Made by a program: the position numbers and the translations under genes. Shown in pieces: positions 9,068-18,082 of a stretch of DNA of 64,000 nt. The DNA is from Pseudomonas fulva (GTDB lineage: Bacteria; Pseudomonadota; Gammaproteobacteria; Pseudomonadales; Pseudomonadaceae). The DNA lies in assembly GCF_015680705.1 (NCBI RefSeq), contig NZ_JADNYP010000011.1, positions 62,001 through 126,000 of the forward strand. The letters run 5' to 3'. The first letter of the stretch is position 1; each line of letters starts with the position of its first letter. The notes under the pieces are model-generated. The model did not search any database. It worked only from the letters and a program-made list of their open reading frames with translations, and was not told the origin of the DNA.

Positions 9068-10033
9068 TCAGCTGCGAGTCGCCTGCTTGCCTTCGGCTTC
9101 CGGCAGCCGCTCCTGCATGCGCCTGAACCAGGTCGACAGCAGTGCCCCGGAGATGTTGTGCCAGACGCTGAACAGCGCGCTTGGCACCGCCGCCAGCGGC
9201 GAGAAATGCGCGCTGGCCAGCGCCGCGCCGAGCCCGGAATTCTGCATGCCGACCTCCAGCGCCAGCGACTTGCGCTGGGCCAGCGGCAGCTTGCAGAGCT
9301 TGCCGGTGAGATAACCAAGCAGAAAACCGAAGCTGTTGTGCAAGACCACCACCGCCATGATCAGCAGGCCGGACTCGGCGATCTTCGCCTGGCTGGCCGC
9401 CACCACCGCGCAGACGATCATCACGATGCTGACCACCGAAACGAGCGGCAGGACCTGGACCGCCAACTGCACCCGTGCCCCGAGCAGTCGCTGCGCCAGC
9501 ACCCCCAGCACGATCGGCAGCATCACCAGTTGCAGGATCGACCAGAACATGTCCATGAACGAGACCGGCAACCAGGCCGAGGCCAGGAACCAGATCAGCG
9601 CAGGCGTGAGCAGTGGGGCGAGCAGAGTGGTCACCGCCGCGATGGCCACCGCCAGCGCCAGGTCGCCCCTGGACAGCCAGACCATCACGTTGGACGCCGT
9701 GCCGCTTGGGCAGCAGCCGACCAGGATCACCCCGACGGCGATCTCTGCCGGCAGGTGAAACAGCTGGCACAGCAGCCAGGCCATCCCCGGCATGATCACG
9801 AAGTGCGCGACCACGCCCAGCGCCACCCGCCAGGGCTGGCGGGCGAGGGCAGCGAAGTCGTCGAGCTTGAGTGTCAGCCCCATGCCGAACATCACCAGCC
9901 CCAGCAGCGGCACGATGGCCACCGTCAAGCCGATGAACCACTGGGGCTGAAGAAAGGCCAGGCAAGAGAACAGCAATACCCACAAAGCGAACGTATTGCC
10001 GACGAAGCGGCTCAGGGCGGCAAGTGCGCGCAC
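9068..10033 (-). CDS. Bile acid:sodium symporter (BASS) family transporter
   Basis: A 321-residue protein with about nine to ten hydrophobic helices. It contains VMFGMGLTLKLDDF, MAWLLCQLFHLP, GVILVGCCPSGTASNVMVWLSRGDLALAV and LEVGMQNSGLGAAL, all typical of the BASS/ASBT fold (the PSGTASN crossover is especially diagnostic). The chosen start is GTG at 10033 because GGAG lies eight bases before it. A more upstream ATG would add about twenty polar residues. Family members move organic acids such as pyruvate, pantoate or 2-keto acids with sodium, and the substrate here is unknown. It appears to be transcribed alone. Confidence 0.87.
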   Translation of the reverse strand: MRALAALSRFVGNTFALWVLLFSCLAFLQPQWFIGLTVAIVPLLGLVMFGMGLTLKLDDFAALARQPWRVALGVVAHFVIMPGMAWLLCQLFHLPAEIAVGVILVGCCPSGTASNVMVWLSRGDLALAVAIAAVTTLLAPLLTPALIWFLASAWLPVSFMDMFWSILQLVMLPIVLGVLAQRLLGARVQLAVQVLPLVSVVSIVMIVCAVVAASQAKIAESGLLIMAVVVLHNSFGFLLGYLTGKLCKLPLAQRKSLALEVGMQNSGLGAALASAHFSPLAAVPSALFSVWHNISGALLSTWFRRMQERLPEAEGKQATRS

Positions 10034-10211
10034 GATGGTATCTCCGGTAGGTGGGGCCAAGCCGCGAGCCGCGAGCGACAAGCCACAGACCACAGGCCGA
10101 CCGAGACGCTGATGACTCCTCCGGCGGCCTTGGACGCCAGGGCAACTTCAGTCAGCACGATCAGCCTGAAGCTTGCGGCTCGAATCTGGAAGCTCGCGGT
10201 CGCAGGCGCGG

Positions 10212-11132
10212 TCAGATCCCCTGGGGAATTTCTTCGCCGCCGAGTGCTTCGAACAGCGCCGGCAGGAATTCGGTGAAGGTCATCATCATCAAGGTGAAGG
10301 ATGCATCGAACTGTTGCTGGGCTTCCTCGCCGCCGTCCTGCTCGGCCTGTTCCTGCAGCAGTTCCTCGAACTTCAGGCGCTTGATCACCATCTTGTCGTC
10401 GAGCACGAACGACAGCTTGTCCTGCCAGGCTAGCGCCAGCTGGGTGACCACCTTGCCGGTGCCCAGGTGCAGCTGGATTTCCTCGCTGGTCAGGTCCTGG
10501 CGCTTGCAACGGACGATGCCGCCATCCTCGTGGGTGTCACGCAGCTCGCATTCATCCAGCACATGGAAATCCACGGCGGCCTGCTGCGACTTGACCCAGT
10601 CGGTAAGGGTGGCGCTTGGCGCGGTCTTGACGCTGACCGGACGCACCGGCAACGACCCCATCACCTCGCGCAAGGTGGACAGCAGGTCCTCGGCGCGCTT
10701 GGCGCTGGCCGAGTTGACCAGCACCAGGCCCAGGCGCGGCGCGATGGCGGCGAAGATCATGGCGCGGCGGATGAAGGCGCGCGGCAGGAAGGCCTGGATG
10801 ATCTCGTCCTTGATCTGGTCGCGTTCCTTCTTGTAGACCTTGCGCATCTGCTCGGTTTCGATTTCCTCAACCTTTTCCTTCACCGCGTCGTTGACCACGC
10901 TGCTGGGCAGGATGCGTTCCTCCTTGCGCGCGGCGATCAGCAGGAATTCGCCACTGACGTGGACCAGCGGCGCGTCCTCGCCCTTGCCGAACGGGGCGAC
11001 GAAACCATAGGTGGTCAGTTCCTGGCTGGCGCAGGGGCGGGCCGGCTTGCTGGCCAGGGCGGCTTCCAGCGTCTCGGGGTCGAACGGGATGTCCTGGGTC
11101 AGGCGGTAGGTCAGCAGGTTCTTGAACCACAT
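10212..11132 (-). CDS. rdgC: Recombination-associated protein RdgC
   Basis: A 306-residue protein, the usual length of RdgC. It starts [15 protein letters not shown] and carries the family stretches [45 protein letters not shown] and [18 protein letters not shown]. RdgC forms a ring dimer on double-stranded DNA and restrains RecA-mediated strand exchange. The start at MWFKN was preferred over an ATG eight codons upstream because all family members begin there and GAGGAGAG lies before it. It is divergent from the tRNA pair. Confidence 0.95.
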   Translation of the reverse strand: MWFKNLLTYRLTQDIPFDPETLEAALASKPARPCASQELTTYGFVAPFGKGEDAPLVHVSGEFLLIAARKEERILPSSVVNDAVKEKVEEIETEQMRKVYKKERDQIKDEIIQAFLPRAFIRRAMIFAAIAPRLGLVLVNSASAKRAEDLLSTLREVMGSLPVRPVSVKTAPSATLTDWVKSQQAAVDFHVLDECELRDTHEDGGIVRCKRQDLTSEEIQLHLGTGKVVTQLALAWQDKLSFVLDDKMVIKRLKFEELLQEQAEQDGGEEAQQQFDASFTLMMMTFTEFLPALFEALGGEEIPQGI

Positions 11133-11286
11133 GGGGTGAAGCTCTCCTCGATGCATAAGGCGGGCATTATTCTCCGAGTGCGGTCCAAGGCCAACCCTGT
11201 GCGGTGGATTTGCAGGTCAACCGGGCGATGAACGGACGGTGTCGCTAGGTCATTGAAAGGTGAGGAAAAATTTTTTAAAAAAGTGC

Positions 11287-11315
11287 TTGCCAGGGTGCAA
11301 GGTCCTCCGTAGAAT
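11287..11315 (+). promoter_or_regulatory. Sigma-70 promoter of the tRNA-Val/tRNA-Asp unit
   Basis: A -35 box TTGCCA (11287-11292) and a -10 box TAGAAT (11310-11315) are separated by exactly 17 bases, ending about 20 bases before the mature tRNA-Val. A run of A and T at 11266-11281 immediately upstream looks like an UP element, and GCGCGCC after the -10 resembles the GC-rich discriminator of stringently controlled stable-RNA promoters. Confidence 0.75.
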
Positions 11316-11335
11316 GCGCGCCACACCGAGACGAA

Positions 11336-11411
11336 GGGTGATTAGCTCAGCCGGGAGAGCATCTGCCTTACAAGCAGAGGGTCGGCGGTTCGATCCCGTC
11401 ATCACCCACCA
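11336..11411 (+). tRNA. tRNA-Val (anticodon TAC)
   Basis: The cloverleaf can be drawn by hand. The acceptor stem is GGGTGAT/ATCACCC, the D stem GCTC/GAGC, the anticodon stem TCTGC/GCAGA around the loop CTTACAA (anticodon TAC), and the T stem GGCGG/CCGTC with TTCGATC. The CCA end is encoded. Length is 76 bases. Confidence 0.97.
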
Positions 11412-11427
11412 CTTCTCAGTGTATCGC

Positions 11428-11504
11428 GCAGCGGTAGTTCAGTCGGTTAGAATACCGGCCTGTCACGCCGGGGGTCGCGGGTTCGAGTCCCGTCCGCTGC
11501 GCCA
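11428..11504 (+). tRNA. tRNA-Asp (anticodon GTC)
   Basis: Acceptor stem GCAGCGG/CCGCTGC, anticodon loop CTGTCAC (anticodon GTC) on the stem CCGGC/GCCGG, T arm GCGGGTTCGAGTCCCGT, and an encoded CCA. Length is 77 bases. It lies 16 bases after tRNA-Val, so the two are one transcript. Confidence 0.97.
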
Positions 11505-11548
11505 TATTCGAGCTTCCAGGGCCCACTGAACACCCGGAAGCCACAAAA

Positions 11549-11575
11549 GAAGCGACCTTAGGGTCGCTTTTTTCG
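11549..11575 (+). terminator. Rho-independent terminator after the tRNA pair
   Basis: The hairpin AAGCGACC-TTAG-GGTCGCTT is followed by a T run (TTTTTT, then TTTTT after a short break). It lies 45 bases after tRNA-Asp and is the obvious end of the tRNA transcript. Confidence 0.9.
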
Positions 11576-11644
11576 TTTTTGTTCCAGGCTACCGCAAGAT
11601 AGCAAGGCAGGGGCAGACTGGATGGCGCAGCGCCTTGCCGTCCA

Positions 11645-12439
11645 TCAATGGCGCCGCTCGGCCAAGGCTGGCGCTTCCTCCTCGCGCAAGGTCAACACTT
11701 CGTAGCCGTCGGCCGTGACCGCCACGGTATGCTCCCATTGCGCCGAGAGCTGCTGATCACGGGTGATCACCGTCCAACCATCACGCAAGGTGCGCACGCC
11801 ACGACCGCCCTGGTTGATCATCGGCTCGATGGTGAACACCATGCCCGGCTTGAGCTTCAGGCCACTGCCACGCTGACCGTAGTGCAGCACTTCGGGTGCC
11901 TCGTGCATCTGCCGGCCAATGCCATGCCCGCAATACTCGCGCACCACGCTATAGCCTGCCGCCTCTGCATGCGCCTGGATGGCGTGGCCGACATCGCCGA
12001 GCGTGGCACCGGGGCGGACCTGCTCGATGCCTTTCCACAAGGCCGCGTAGGTGGTGTCGACCAGGCGTCGGGCGTGTTCGCTGACTGCGCCAATGCAGTA
12101 CATCTTCGACGAGTCGGCGATGTAGCCACCTTGCTCGAGGGTGATGTCGACATTGATGATCGACCCTTCGGCCAACAGCTCATCGGCCTTGGGGATGCCG
12201 TGGCAGACCACATGGTCGACCGAGGTGTTGAGCGAATAGGGAAAGCCGTACTGGCCCTTGCTGGCCGGCCGGGCCTTGAGCGTCTGGACGATGAACGCCT
12301 CGGCGCGGTCGTTGATCTGCAAGGTGCTCACGCCAGGCCGGATGAAACCGTCCAGATCGGCGAACACCTGCGCCAGCAGCCGTCCAGCATGTCGCATGAG
12401 GGCGAGTTGCGCCGGGTCCTTCAGTACCACCTGGCTCAT
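11645..12439 (-). CDS. map: Type I methionine aminopeptidase (Map paralogue paired with a ParD-like gene)
   Basis: A 264-residue type I enzyme that removes the initiator methionine from nascent proteins. The five metal ligands of the family are all present: Asp98 (INVDIT), Asp109 (YIADSSK), His172 (CGHGIGRQMHE), Glu205 (FTIEPMI) and Glu236 (QWEHTVA), together with His80 (VVCHGIP). It should therefore be catalytically competent. The gene does not sit beside rpsB as the housekeeping map usually does. Its ATG overlaps the stop of the small ParD-like gene by four bases (ATGA), so the two are translationally coupled. This makes it probably a second map gene in the genome, which is inference. Confidence 0.93.
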   Translation of the reverse strand: MSQVVLKDPAQLALMRHAGRLLAQVFADLDGFIRPGVSTLQINDRAEAFIVQTLKARPASKGQYGFPYSLNTSVDHVVCHGIPKADELLAEGSIINVDITLEQGGYIADSSKMYCIGAVSEHARRLVDTTYAALWKGIEQVRPGATLGDVGHAIQAHAEAAGYSVVREYCGHGIGRQMHEAPEVLHYGQRGSGLKLKPGMVFTIEPMINQGGRGVRTLRDGWTVITRDQQLSAQWEHTVAVTADGYEVLTLREEEAPALAERRH

Positions 12440-12639
12440 TGCAGCAGCTCCCTGAGGCTGGCCTGGTCCTGGCGCAGCAACTGGCGCAGCAGCTCCTGAT
12501 AGCTGGCCTGGGGATGCAGCTCGGCAAGCATGCCGAGGCGGATCCAGTGCTCGGCCTGGGCATTGATCGAGCGCGAAAAGGCAGTGCTGGCGACCCGCAG
12601 GTCCTCATGCAGGGTGTCGGAGATCTTGACGATGCCCAA
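12436..12639 (-). CDS. ParD-like antitoxin-family protein (small DNA-binding type)
   Basis: A 67-residue protein from a TTG start (MGIVKISDTLHEDLRVASTA), with GAGGA six bases upstream. A longer ATG reading from 12678 runs through the putative operator and is less likely. The VKISDTLHEDLR / FSRSINAQAEHWIRLG pattern is that of the ParD_like family, a ribbon-helix-helix-like relative of ParD antitoxins. No ParE or other classical toxin is adjacent; the only coupled partner is map, overlapping by four bases. It may be an autoregulator of this small operon. Function beyond family membership is not known. Confidence 0.75.
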   Translation of the reverse strand: MGIVKISDTLHEDLRVASTAFSRSINAQAEHWIRLGMLAELHPQASYQELLRQLLRQDQASLRELLQ

Positions 12640-12653
12640 GGGGAGTCCTCGTT

Positions 12654-12683
12654 GATATATGAAGCGTATATGTATCATATATG
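12654..12683 (-). promoter_or_regulatory. AT-rich inverted repeat in the ParD-like/map promoter region
   Basis: GATATATG (12654-12661) and CATATATG (12676-12683) form an inverted repeat (7 of 8 bases pair) separated by 14 bases, within an unusually AT-rich island that begins about fifteen bases before the TTG start. Position and symmetry suit an operator for autoregulation by the ParD-like protein, overlapping the promoter. No experiment supports this; it is read from symmetry alone. Confidence 0.45.
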
Positions 12684-12803
12684 GAGGGGAAGATGTACCG
12701 CCGAGCGGCCCATTTCGGTCGGGCCGGCATCATCGGCAGGTTGGCAGGGTGACAGGCATCCGGCGCGATCGGTGAATGTACGGGGTCGGGCGTAGCGGCC
12801 GCA

Positions 12804-13766
12804 TCACCTCAACGAAACCAATCGCGCCCGGCGCCCCTTCCATCCGGCCAGCAACGAGGGCCCCAGGGCCACCAGTGTCGAGCCCAGCACCACCACGATC
12901 GCTCCGACATACCCCAGGGCATTGAGCTGCTCGGCAGCGACGTAAGCCGGCCAGAGCCAGGCTGCCACGGCTACCGCGACCAGCGTGACCAGTGGCGTCA
13001 ATGCCAGGGTTGCGCTGACCTTCGAGGCTTCCCAGTGGGCCAGCGCCTCGGAAAACGCACCGTACCCCACCAGCGTGTTGAGGCAGCATGCCAGCAACAG
13101 CCACGCCTGCAAGGGGCTCAGCTCGAGCGCTTCGAGCGGGCTTGCCCAAGGTGTGAGCAACGCCGCGCAGACCAGGTAGATCGCCATCATCACCTGCTGG
13201 GAATGCCACACCGTAAGCAATTGCTTCTGGCTCAGGGCATAGGCCACCCAGATGCTGGTGGCCAGGAGAATGGTCAGCACGCCCGTGGTATAGGTGCCCA
13301 GAGAGGTGAGCAGTTCGCCCAGGCGCTGGTTGAAGAACAGCCCGAAGCCGAACAGCAGGATCACCAGCCCGATGCCCTGCCCCAAGGTGAAGCGCTCGCG
13401 GAACACGAACACGCTGGCGACCAGCAACAGGACCGGGCCGACTTGCACCACCAGCTGGGCCGTACCGGGGCTGAGCAGGCGAAGCCCGACCAGGTAGAGC
13501 ACATAGTTGCCCAGCAAGCCGAGAGCGGCCAGCGCGAGCAGGCCAACCCCCTTGCGCCCCAGGCTGGACACCGGTGGCAGCCGGCGGTTGGCCGCCAGCC
13601 AGGCGAGCAGCAGGCCGCCAGAGACCAGCAGGCGGTACCAGGTCACCGTCAGCGGGTCCATCACCTGCAGCACCTGCTTGAGCTTGATCGGCAGGATGCC
13701 CCATAGCAGCGCCGTCAATAGCGCCAGGAGCAGGCCACGAACCCAGCGACCGGAAGAAATGTGCAT
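12804..13766 (-). CDS. EamA/RhaT-type drug/metabolite transporter
   Basis: A 320-residue protein with ten hydrophobic helices arranged as two EamA repeats. The first runs from LLLALLTALLWGILPIKLKQV to about residue 140, and the second from LGTYTTGVLTILLATSIWVAYALSQKQLL to about residue 300. The tail is basic (GWKGRRARLVSLR). DMT exporters of this class move amino acids or small metabolites outward. No substrate can be assigned. It is transcribed alone and ends about 120 bases before the ParD-like promoter region. Confidence 0.85.
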   Translation of the reverse strand: MHISSGRWVRGLLLALLTALLWGILPIKLKQVLQVMDPLTVTWYRLLVSGGLLLAWLAANRRLPPVSSLGRKGVGLLALAALGLLGNYVLYLVGLRLLSPGTAQLVVQVGPVLLLVASVFVFRERFTLGQGIGLVILLFGFGLFFNQRLGELLTSLGTYTTGVLTILLATSIWVAYALSQKQLLTVWHSQQVMMAIYLVCAALLTPWASPLEALELSPLQAWLLLACCLNTLVGYGAFSEALAHWEASKVSATLALTPLVTLVAVAVAAWLWPAYVAAEQLNALGYVGAIVVVLGSTLVALGPSLLAGWKGRRARLVSLR

Positions 13767-14019
13767 GCAAGCCTCGGCAAGCCGTTGATGAAGCTGGATT
13801 CTAAGGCTCGGCCTGGGCTTGCGACAGTCTGCAGGCGCGAAAAGAACTCATCAGGTCATTCCAGCCCGGCATGGCCGGGTTTTCCAGGCCACAGCCATAG
13901 GCCAGGAGCGGCCGCCTGCGGGGCGCCGGGCCGGCCGCGATGGGCGCAACGCGAGCCCATGCGGCCAACCCAACCTGACCCAGAGCCTCCCGAACCTGCC
14001 TCGGTCCGCTCCCTCTACC

Positions 14020-15414
<1,395 letters not shown>

Positions 15415-15571
15415 GCTGCGCTCACTCCTTAGTGATCTGAATCCGCAGTTTAGGCCCTGATTCACCTGAGCGGTTCCATCGCTCGTCAGCCCACTTGAGC
15501 GCCGTGCCCCACCGGGCGCAGAATGCGTTCCCCCGAGGTACCTACCTCGCCTGTCATATGAAGGAAGTGCA

Positions 15572-16093
15572 ATGACCCGTCTCCGTGCCCTCTGTGCCGC
15601 CGTGGCACTGGCCTGCGCCAGCGGCCAGGTACTCGCCGACACCGCCAGCCACAATGCCAGCGCGGAAAAATTCCTTGTTCTGGCCAATGCCGACAAGCTG
15701 GGCACTCCGGTGTACATGCAGGTCCAGCAGATGTTCGCCCAGCGCTTCGCCCAGACCAAGGCGCCGGCTTCCAAGCAGGCCGTGCTCGAGAGCTACCAGG
15801 CCAAGGCCAACGCCGCGCTGGACAATGCCATCGGCTGGAAGAAGCTCAAGCCCGACATGGTCAAGCTGTACACCACCAGCTTCACCGAGGCCGAGCTCAA
15901 GGAACTGGTGCGTTTCTACGAGTCTCCGGTCGGCCGCAAGGTGATGCGCGAGATGCCCAAGGTCACCCAGCAGTCGGCCCAGCTGACCCAGGCCAAGCTG
16001 GAAAGCGCGGTGCCGGTGGTCAACAAGCTGCTCGAGGACATGACCAAGGAACTCGACCCGAACGCCGGCAAGGCCGCGCCGGCGAAGAAGTGA
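15572..16093 (+). CDS. DUF2059 domain-containing secreted protein
   Basis: A 173-residue protein with a clear signal peptide ([22 protein letters not shown], cut before DTAS), so it is periplasmic. The DUF2059 region carries [30 protein letters not shown], the conserved core of the family. The C-terminus is lysine- and alanine-rich. No function is established for the family. It lies ten bases before bolA on the same strand and is probably co-transcribed with it. Confidence 0.85.
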   Translation: MTRLRALCAAVALACASGQVLADTASHNASAEKFLVLANADKLGTPVYMQVQQMFAQRFAQTKAPASKQAVLESYQAKANAALDNAIGWKKLKPDMVKLYTTSFTEAELKELVRFYESPVGRKVMREMPKVTQQSAQLTQAKLESAVPVVNKLLEDMTKELDPNAGKAAPAKK

Positions 16094-16103
16094 GCCCGAC
16101 CCG

Positions 16104-16403
16104 ATGAACATGCAGCAGCGTATCGAGGCCCAGCTGGCCGAACTCGCCCCCGAGCACCTGCAGGTGCTCGACGAGAGTCACATGCACAGCCGTGGCCAGC
16201 AGACCCACTACAAGGCAGTGATCGTCAGCGAACGGTTCGCTGGCCTCAACAGCGTCAAGCGCCACCAGAAGGTGTACGCCACTCTCGGCGAGCTGATGGG
16301 GCAGTTCCATGCCCTGGCCTTGCATACCTACACCCCCGAGGAGTGGCGCCAGGTCGGTGCCGCGCCAGCGTCGCCGGTCTGCGCCGGGGGCAGCCGGCAC
16401 TGA
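16104..16403 (+). CDS. BolA family protein
   Basis: A 99-residue BolA/IbaG fold protein with [21 protein letters not shown] and [16 protein letters not shown], the conserved HS and KRHQ regions. BolA proteins partner with monothiol glutaredoxins in iron-sulfur trafficking or act as transcriptional regulators. The invariant histidine in VKRHQ is present. The C-terminal extension is short. A terminator follows about 30 bases after the stop. Confidence 0.9.
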   Translation: MNMQQRIEAQLAELAPEHLQVLDESHMHSRGQQTHYKAVIVSERFAGLNSVKRHQKVYATLGELMGQFHALALHTYTPEEWRQVGAAPASPVCAGGSRH

Positions 16404-16434
16404 ATCGCCCGCGGGAATTTGCTAGAATCCGCAA

Positions 16435-16458
16435 CGCGCCGCCTGTCGGCGCGTTTTT
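16435..16458 (+). terminator. Rho-independent terminator after bolA
   Basis: The hairpin CGCGCCG-CCTGT-CGGCGCG is followed immediately by TTTTTT. It closes the DUF2059-bolA unit. A -10-like TAGAAT at 16423-16428 just before it may be the trhO promoter. Confidence 0.85.
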
Positions 16459-16510
16459 TATTGTCGTCCGGTCCGCCCCTTGCGAGGGTGACCACCTGGA
16501 GAAACACTGC

Positions 16511-17446
16511 ATGACCCAACCGATCGTCGTGGCGGCGCTGTACAAGTTCGTCACCTTGCAAGACTACGTCGAGCTGCGCGAGCCGCTGCTCAAGACCATG
16601 CTCGACAACGGCGTCAAAGGCACTCTGCTGCTGGCCGAGGAAGGCATCAACGGCACCGTCTCCGGCACCCGCCAGGCCATCGATGCGCTGCTCGCCTGGC
16701 TGCGCCGCGACCCGCGCCTGGTCGATATCGACCACAAGGAATCGCTCTGCGACGACCAGCCGTTCTATCGCACCAAGGTCAAGCTGAAGAAGGAAATCGT
16801 CACCCTGGGCGTGCCTGGCGTCGACCCCAACCGGGCGGTCGGTACCTACGTCGAGCCCAAGGACTGGAACGCGCTGATCAGCGACCCGGAAGTGCTGCTG
16901 ATCGACACGCGCAACGACTACGAAGTGGCCATCGGCACGTTCAAGGACGCGATCGATCCCAAGACCGCCACCTTCCGCGAATTTCCCGAGTACATCAAGG
17001 CCAACTTCGATCCGAGCAGGCACAAGAAGGTCGCCATGTTCTGCACCGGCGGCATCCGCTGCGAGAAGGCCTCGAGCTACATGCTCGGCGAGGGCTTCGA
17101 AGCCGTCTATCATCTCAAGGGAGGCATCCTCAAGTACTTCGAGGAAGTGCCGCAGGAGGAGAGCCTCTGGGAGGGCGACTGCTTCGTCTTCGACAACCGC
17201 GTCACGGTGCGTCACGACCTGAGCGAGGGCGACTATGACCAGTGCCATGCCTGCCGCCACCCGGTCAGCGCCGAGGACCGCGAGTCCGAGCATTTCTCTC
17301 CAGGCATCAGTTGCCCGCACTGCTGGGACAGCCTGAGCGAGAAGACCCGGCGCAGCGCCATCGACCGGCAGAAGCAGATCGAGCTGGCCAAGGCCCGCAA
17401 CCAGCCGCACCCGATCGGCTACAACTATCGCAAAGCCGAGGCCTGA
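16511..17446 (+). CDS. trhO: tRNA uridine(34) hydroxylase, rhodanese type
   Basis: A 311-residue member of the UPF0176/YceA family, now known as TrhO, which hydroxylates U34 of tRNA on the way to 5-carboxymethoxyuridine or methoxyuridine. It begins [14 protein letters not shown] (acylphosphatase-like N-terminal domain), then a rhodanese domain with [15 protein letters not shown] and the active cysteine in [16 protein letters not shown] (Cys178). The C-terminal zinc-like cluster [15 protein letters not shown] / ISCPHCWD follows. The start at 16511 was chosen because upstream in-frame sequence passes through the terminator. It lies three bases before the DsbA-like gene. Confidence 0.92.
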   Translation: MTQPIVVAALYKFVTLQDYVELREPLLKTMLDNGVKGTLLLAEEGINGTVSGTRQAIDALLAWLRRDPRLVDIDHKESLCDDQPFYRTKVKLKKEIVTLGVPGVDPNRAVGTYVEPKDWNALISDPEVLLIDTRNDYEVAIGTFKDAIDPKTATFREFPEYIKANFDPSRHKKVAMFCTGGIRCEKASSYMLGEGFEAVYHLKGGILKYFEEVPQEESLWEGDCFVFDNRVTVRHDLSEGDYDQCHACRHPVSAEDRESEHFSPGISCPHCWDSLSEKTRRSAIDRQKQIELAKARNQPHPIGYNYRKAEA

Positions 17447-17449
17447 GCC

Positions 17450-18082
17450 ATGACCGCCCGCCTGCTCTACGTGATGGACCCGATGTGCTCCTGGTGCTGG
17501 GGTTTCGCGCCGGTGGCCCAGGCCCTGATCGCGCAGGCGCAGGCGGCCGGTGTCGCCACGCGCCTGGTGGTAGGCGGTCTGCGCAGCGCCAGCGGCGCGC
17601 TGGACGCCTCGACCCGGCGCCATATCCTCGAACACTGGCGGGCCGTGGCTGAAACCACCGGCCAGCCGTTCTGCTTCGATGGCGCGCTGCCGGACGGTTT
17701 CGTCTACGACACCGAGCCGGCCTGCCGCGCCCTGGTGGCCGCGCGTGAACTGGATGCCGAGCGCGTCTGGCCGCTGCTCGGGCTGATCCAGCAAGGCTTC
17801 TACCAGCAGGGTCTGGATGTCACCCGCGTGCCACGACTGGTGGAACTGGCCGAGCAGGCCGGCCTGCCGCGCGCGGCGTTTTGCGAAGCCTTCGCCAGCA
17901 GCCAGACCGGCGCCGCCACCGCGGCCGACTTCAGCTGGGCGCAAGACCTGGGCATCGCCGGCTTCCCGACCTTGCTGGCCGAGCGCAACGGCCAGCTGGC
18001 CTTGCTGACCAACGGCTTCCAGCCCGTGGAGCGGCTGCAACCGTTGCTCGAGCGCTGGCTGCAGCAGGCTGCCTGTGCTTGA
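17450..18082 (+). CDS. DsbA-family thioredoxin-fold protein
   Basis: A 210-residue cytoplasmic protein (no signal peptide) with a CSWC redox motif near the N-terminus (MDPMCSWCWGF, Cys13 and Cys16). A helical insertion (LLGLIQQGFYQQGLDVTRV) and the cis-proline strand GIAGFPTLLAERNG follow. This is the 2-hydroxychromene-isomerase/FrnE-like branch of the DsbA fold, often annotated as protein-disulfide isomerase. The start is three bases after trhO and the stop overlaps the ABC transporter gene by eight bases, so the three form one operon. The substrate is unknown. Confidence 0.85.
   Translation: MTARLLYVMDPMCSWCWGFAPVAQALIAQAQAAGVATRLVVGGLRSASGALDASTRRHILEHWRAVAETTGQPFCFDGALPDGFVYDTEPACRALVAARELDAERVWPLLGLIQQGFYQQGLDVTRVPRLVELAEQAGLPRAAFCEAFASSQTGAATAADFSWAQDLGIAGFPTLLAERNGQLALLTNGFQPVERLQPLLERWLQQAACA

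Noticed and set aside
13865-13883. Hairpin CCCGGC-ATG-GCCGGG followed by TTTT between the EamA gene and fumC
   Set aside because: It looks like a plus-strand terminator, but no plus-strand gene ends there; both neighbours are on the minus strand, where no T run follows the stem.
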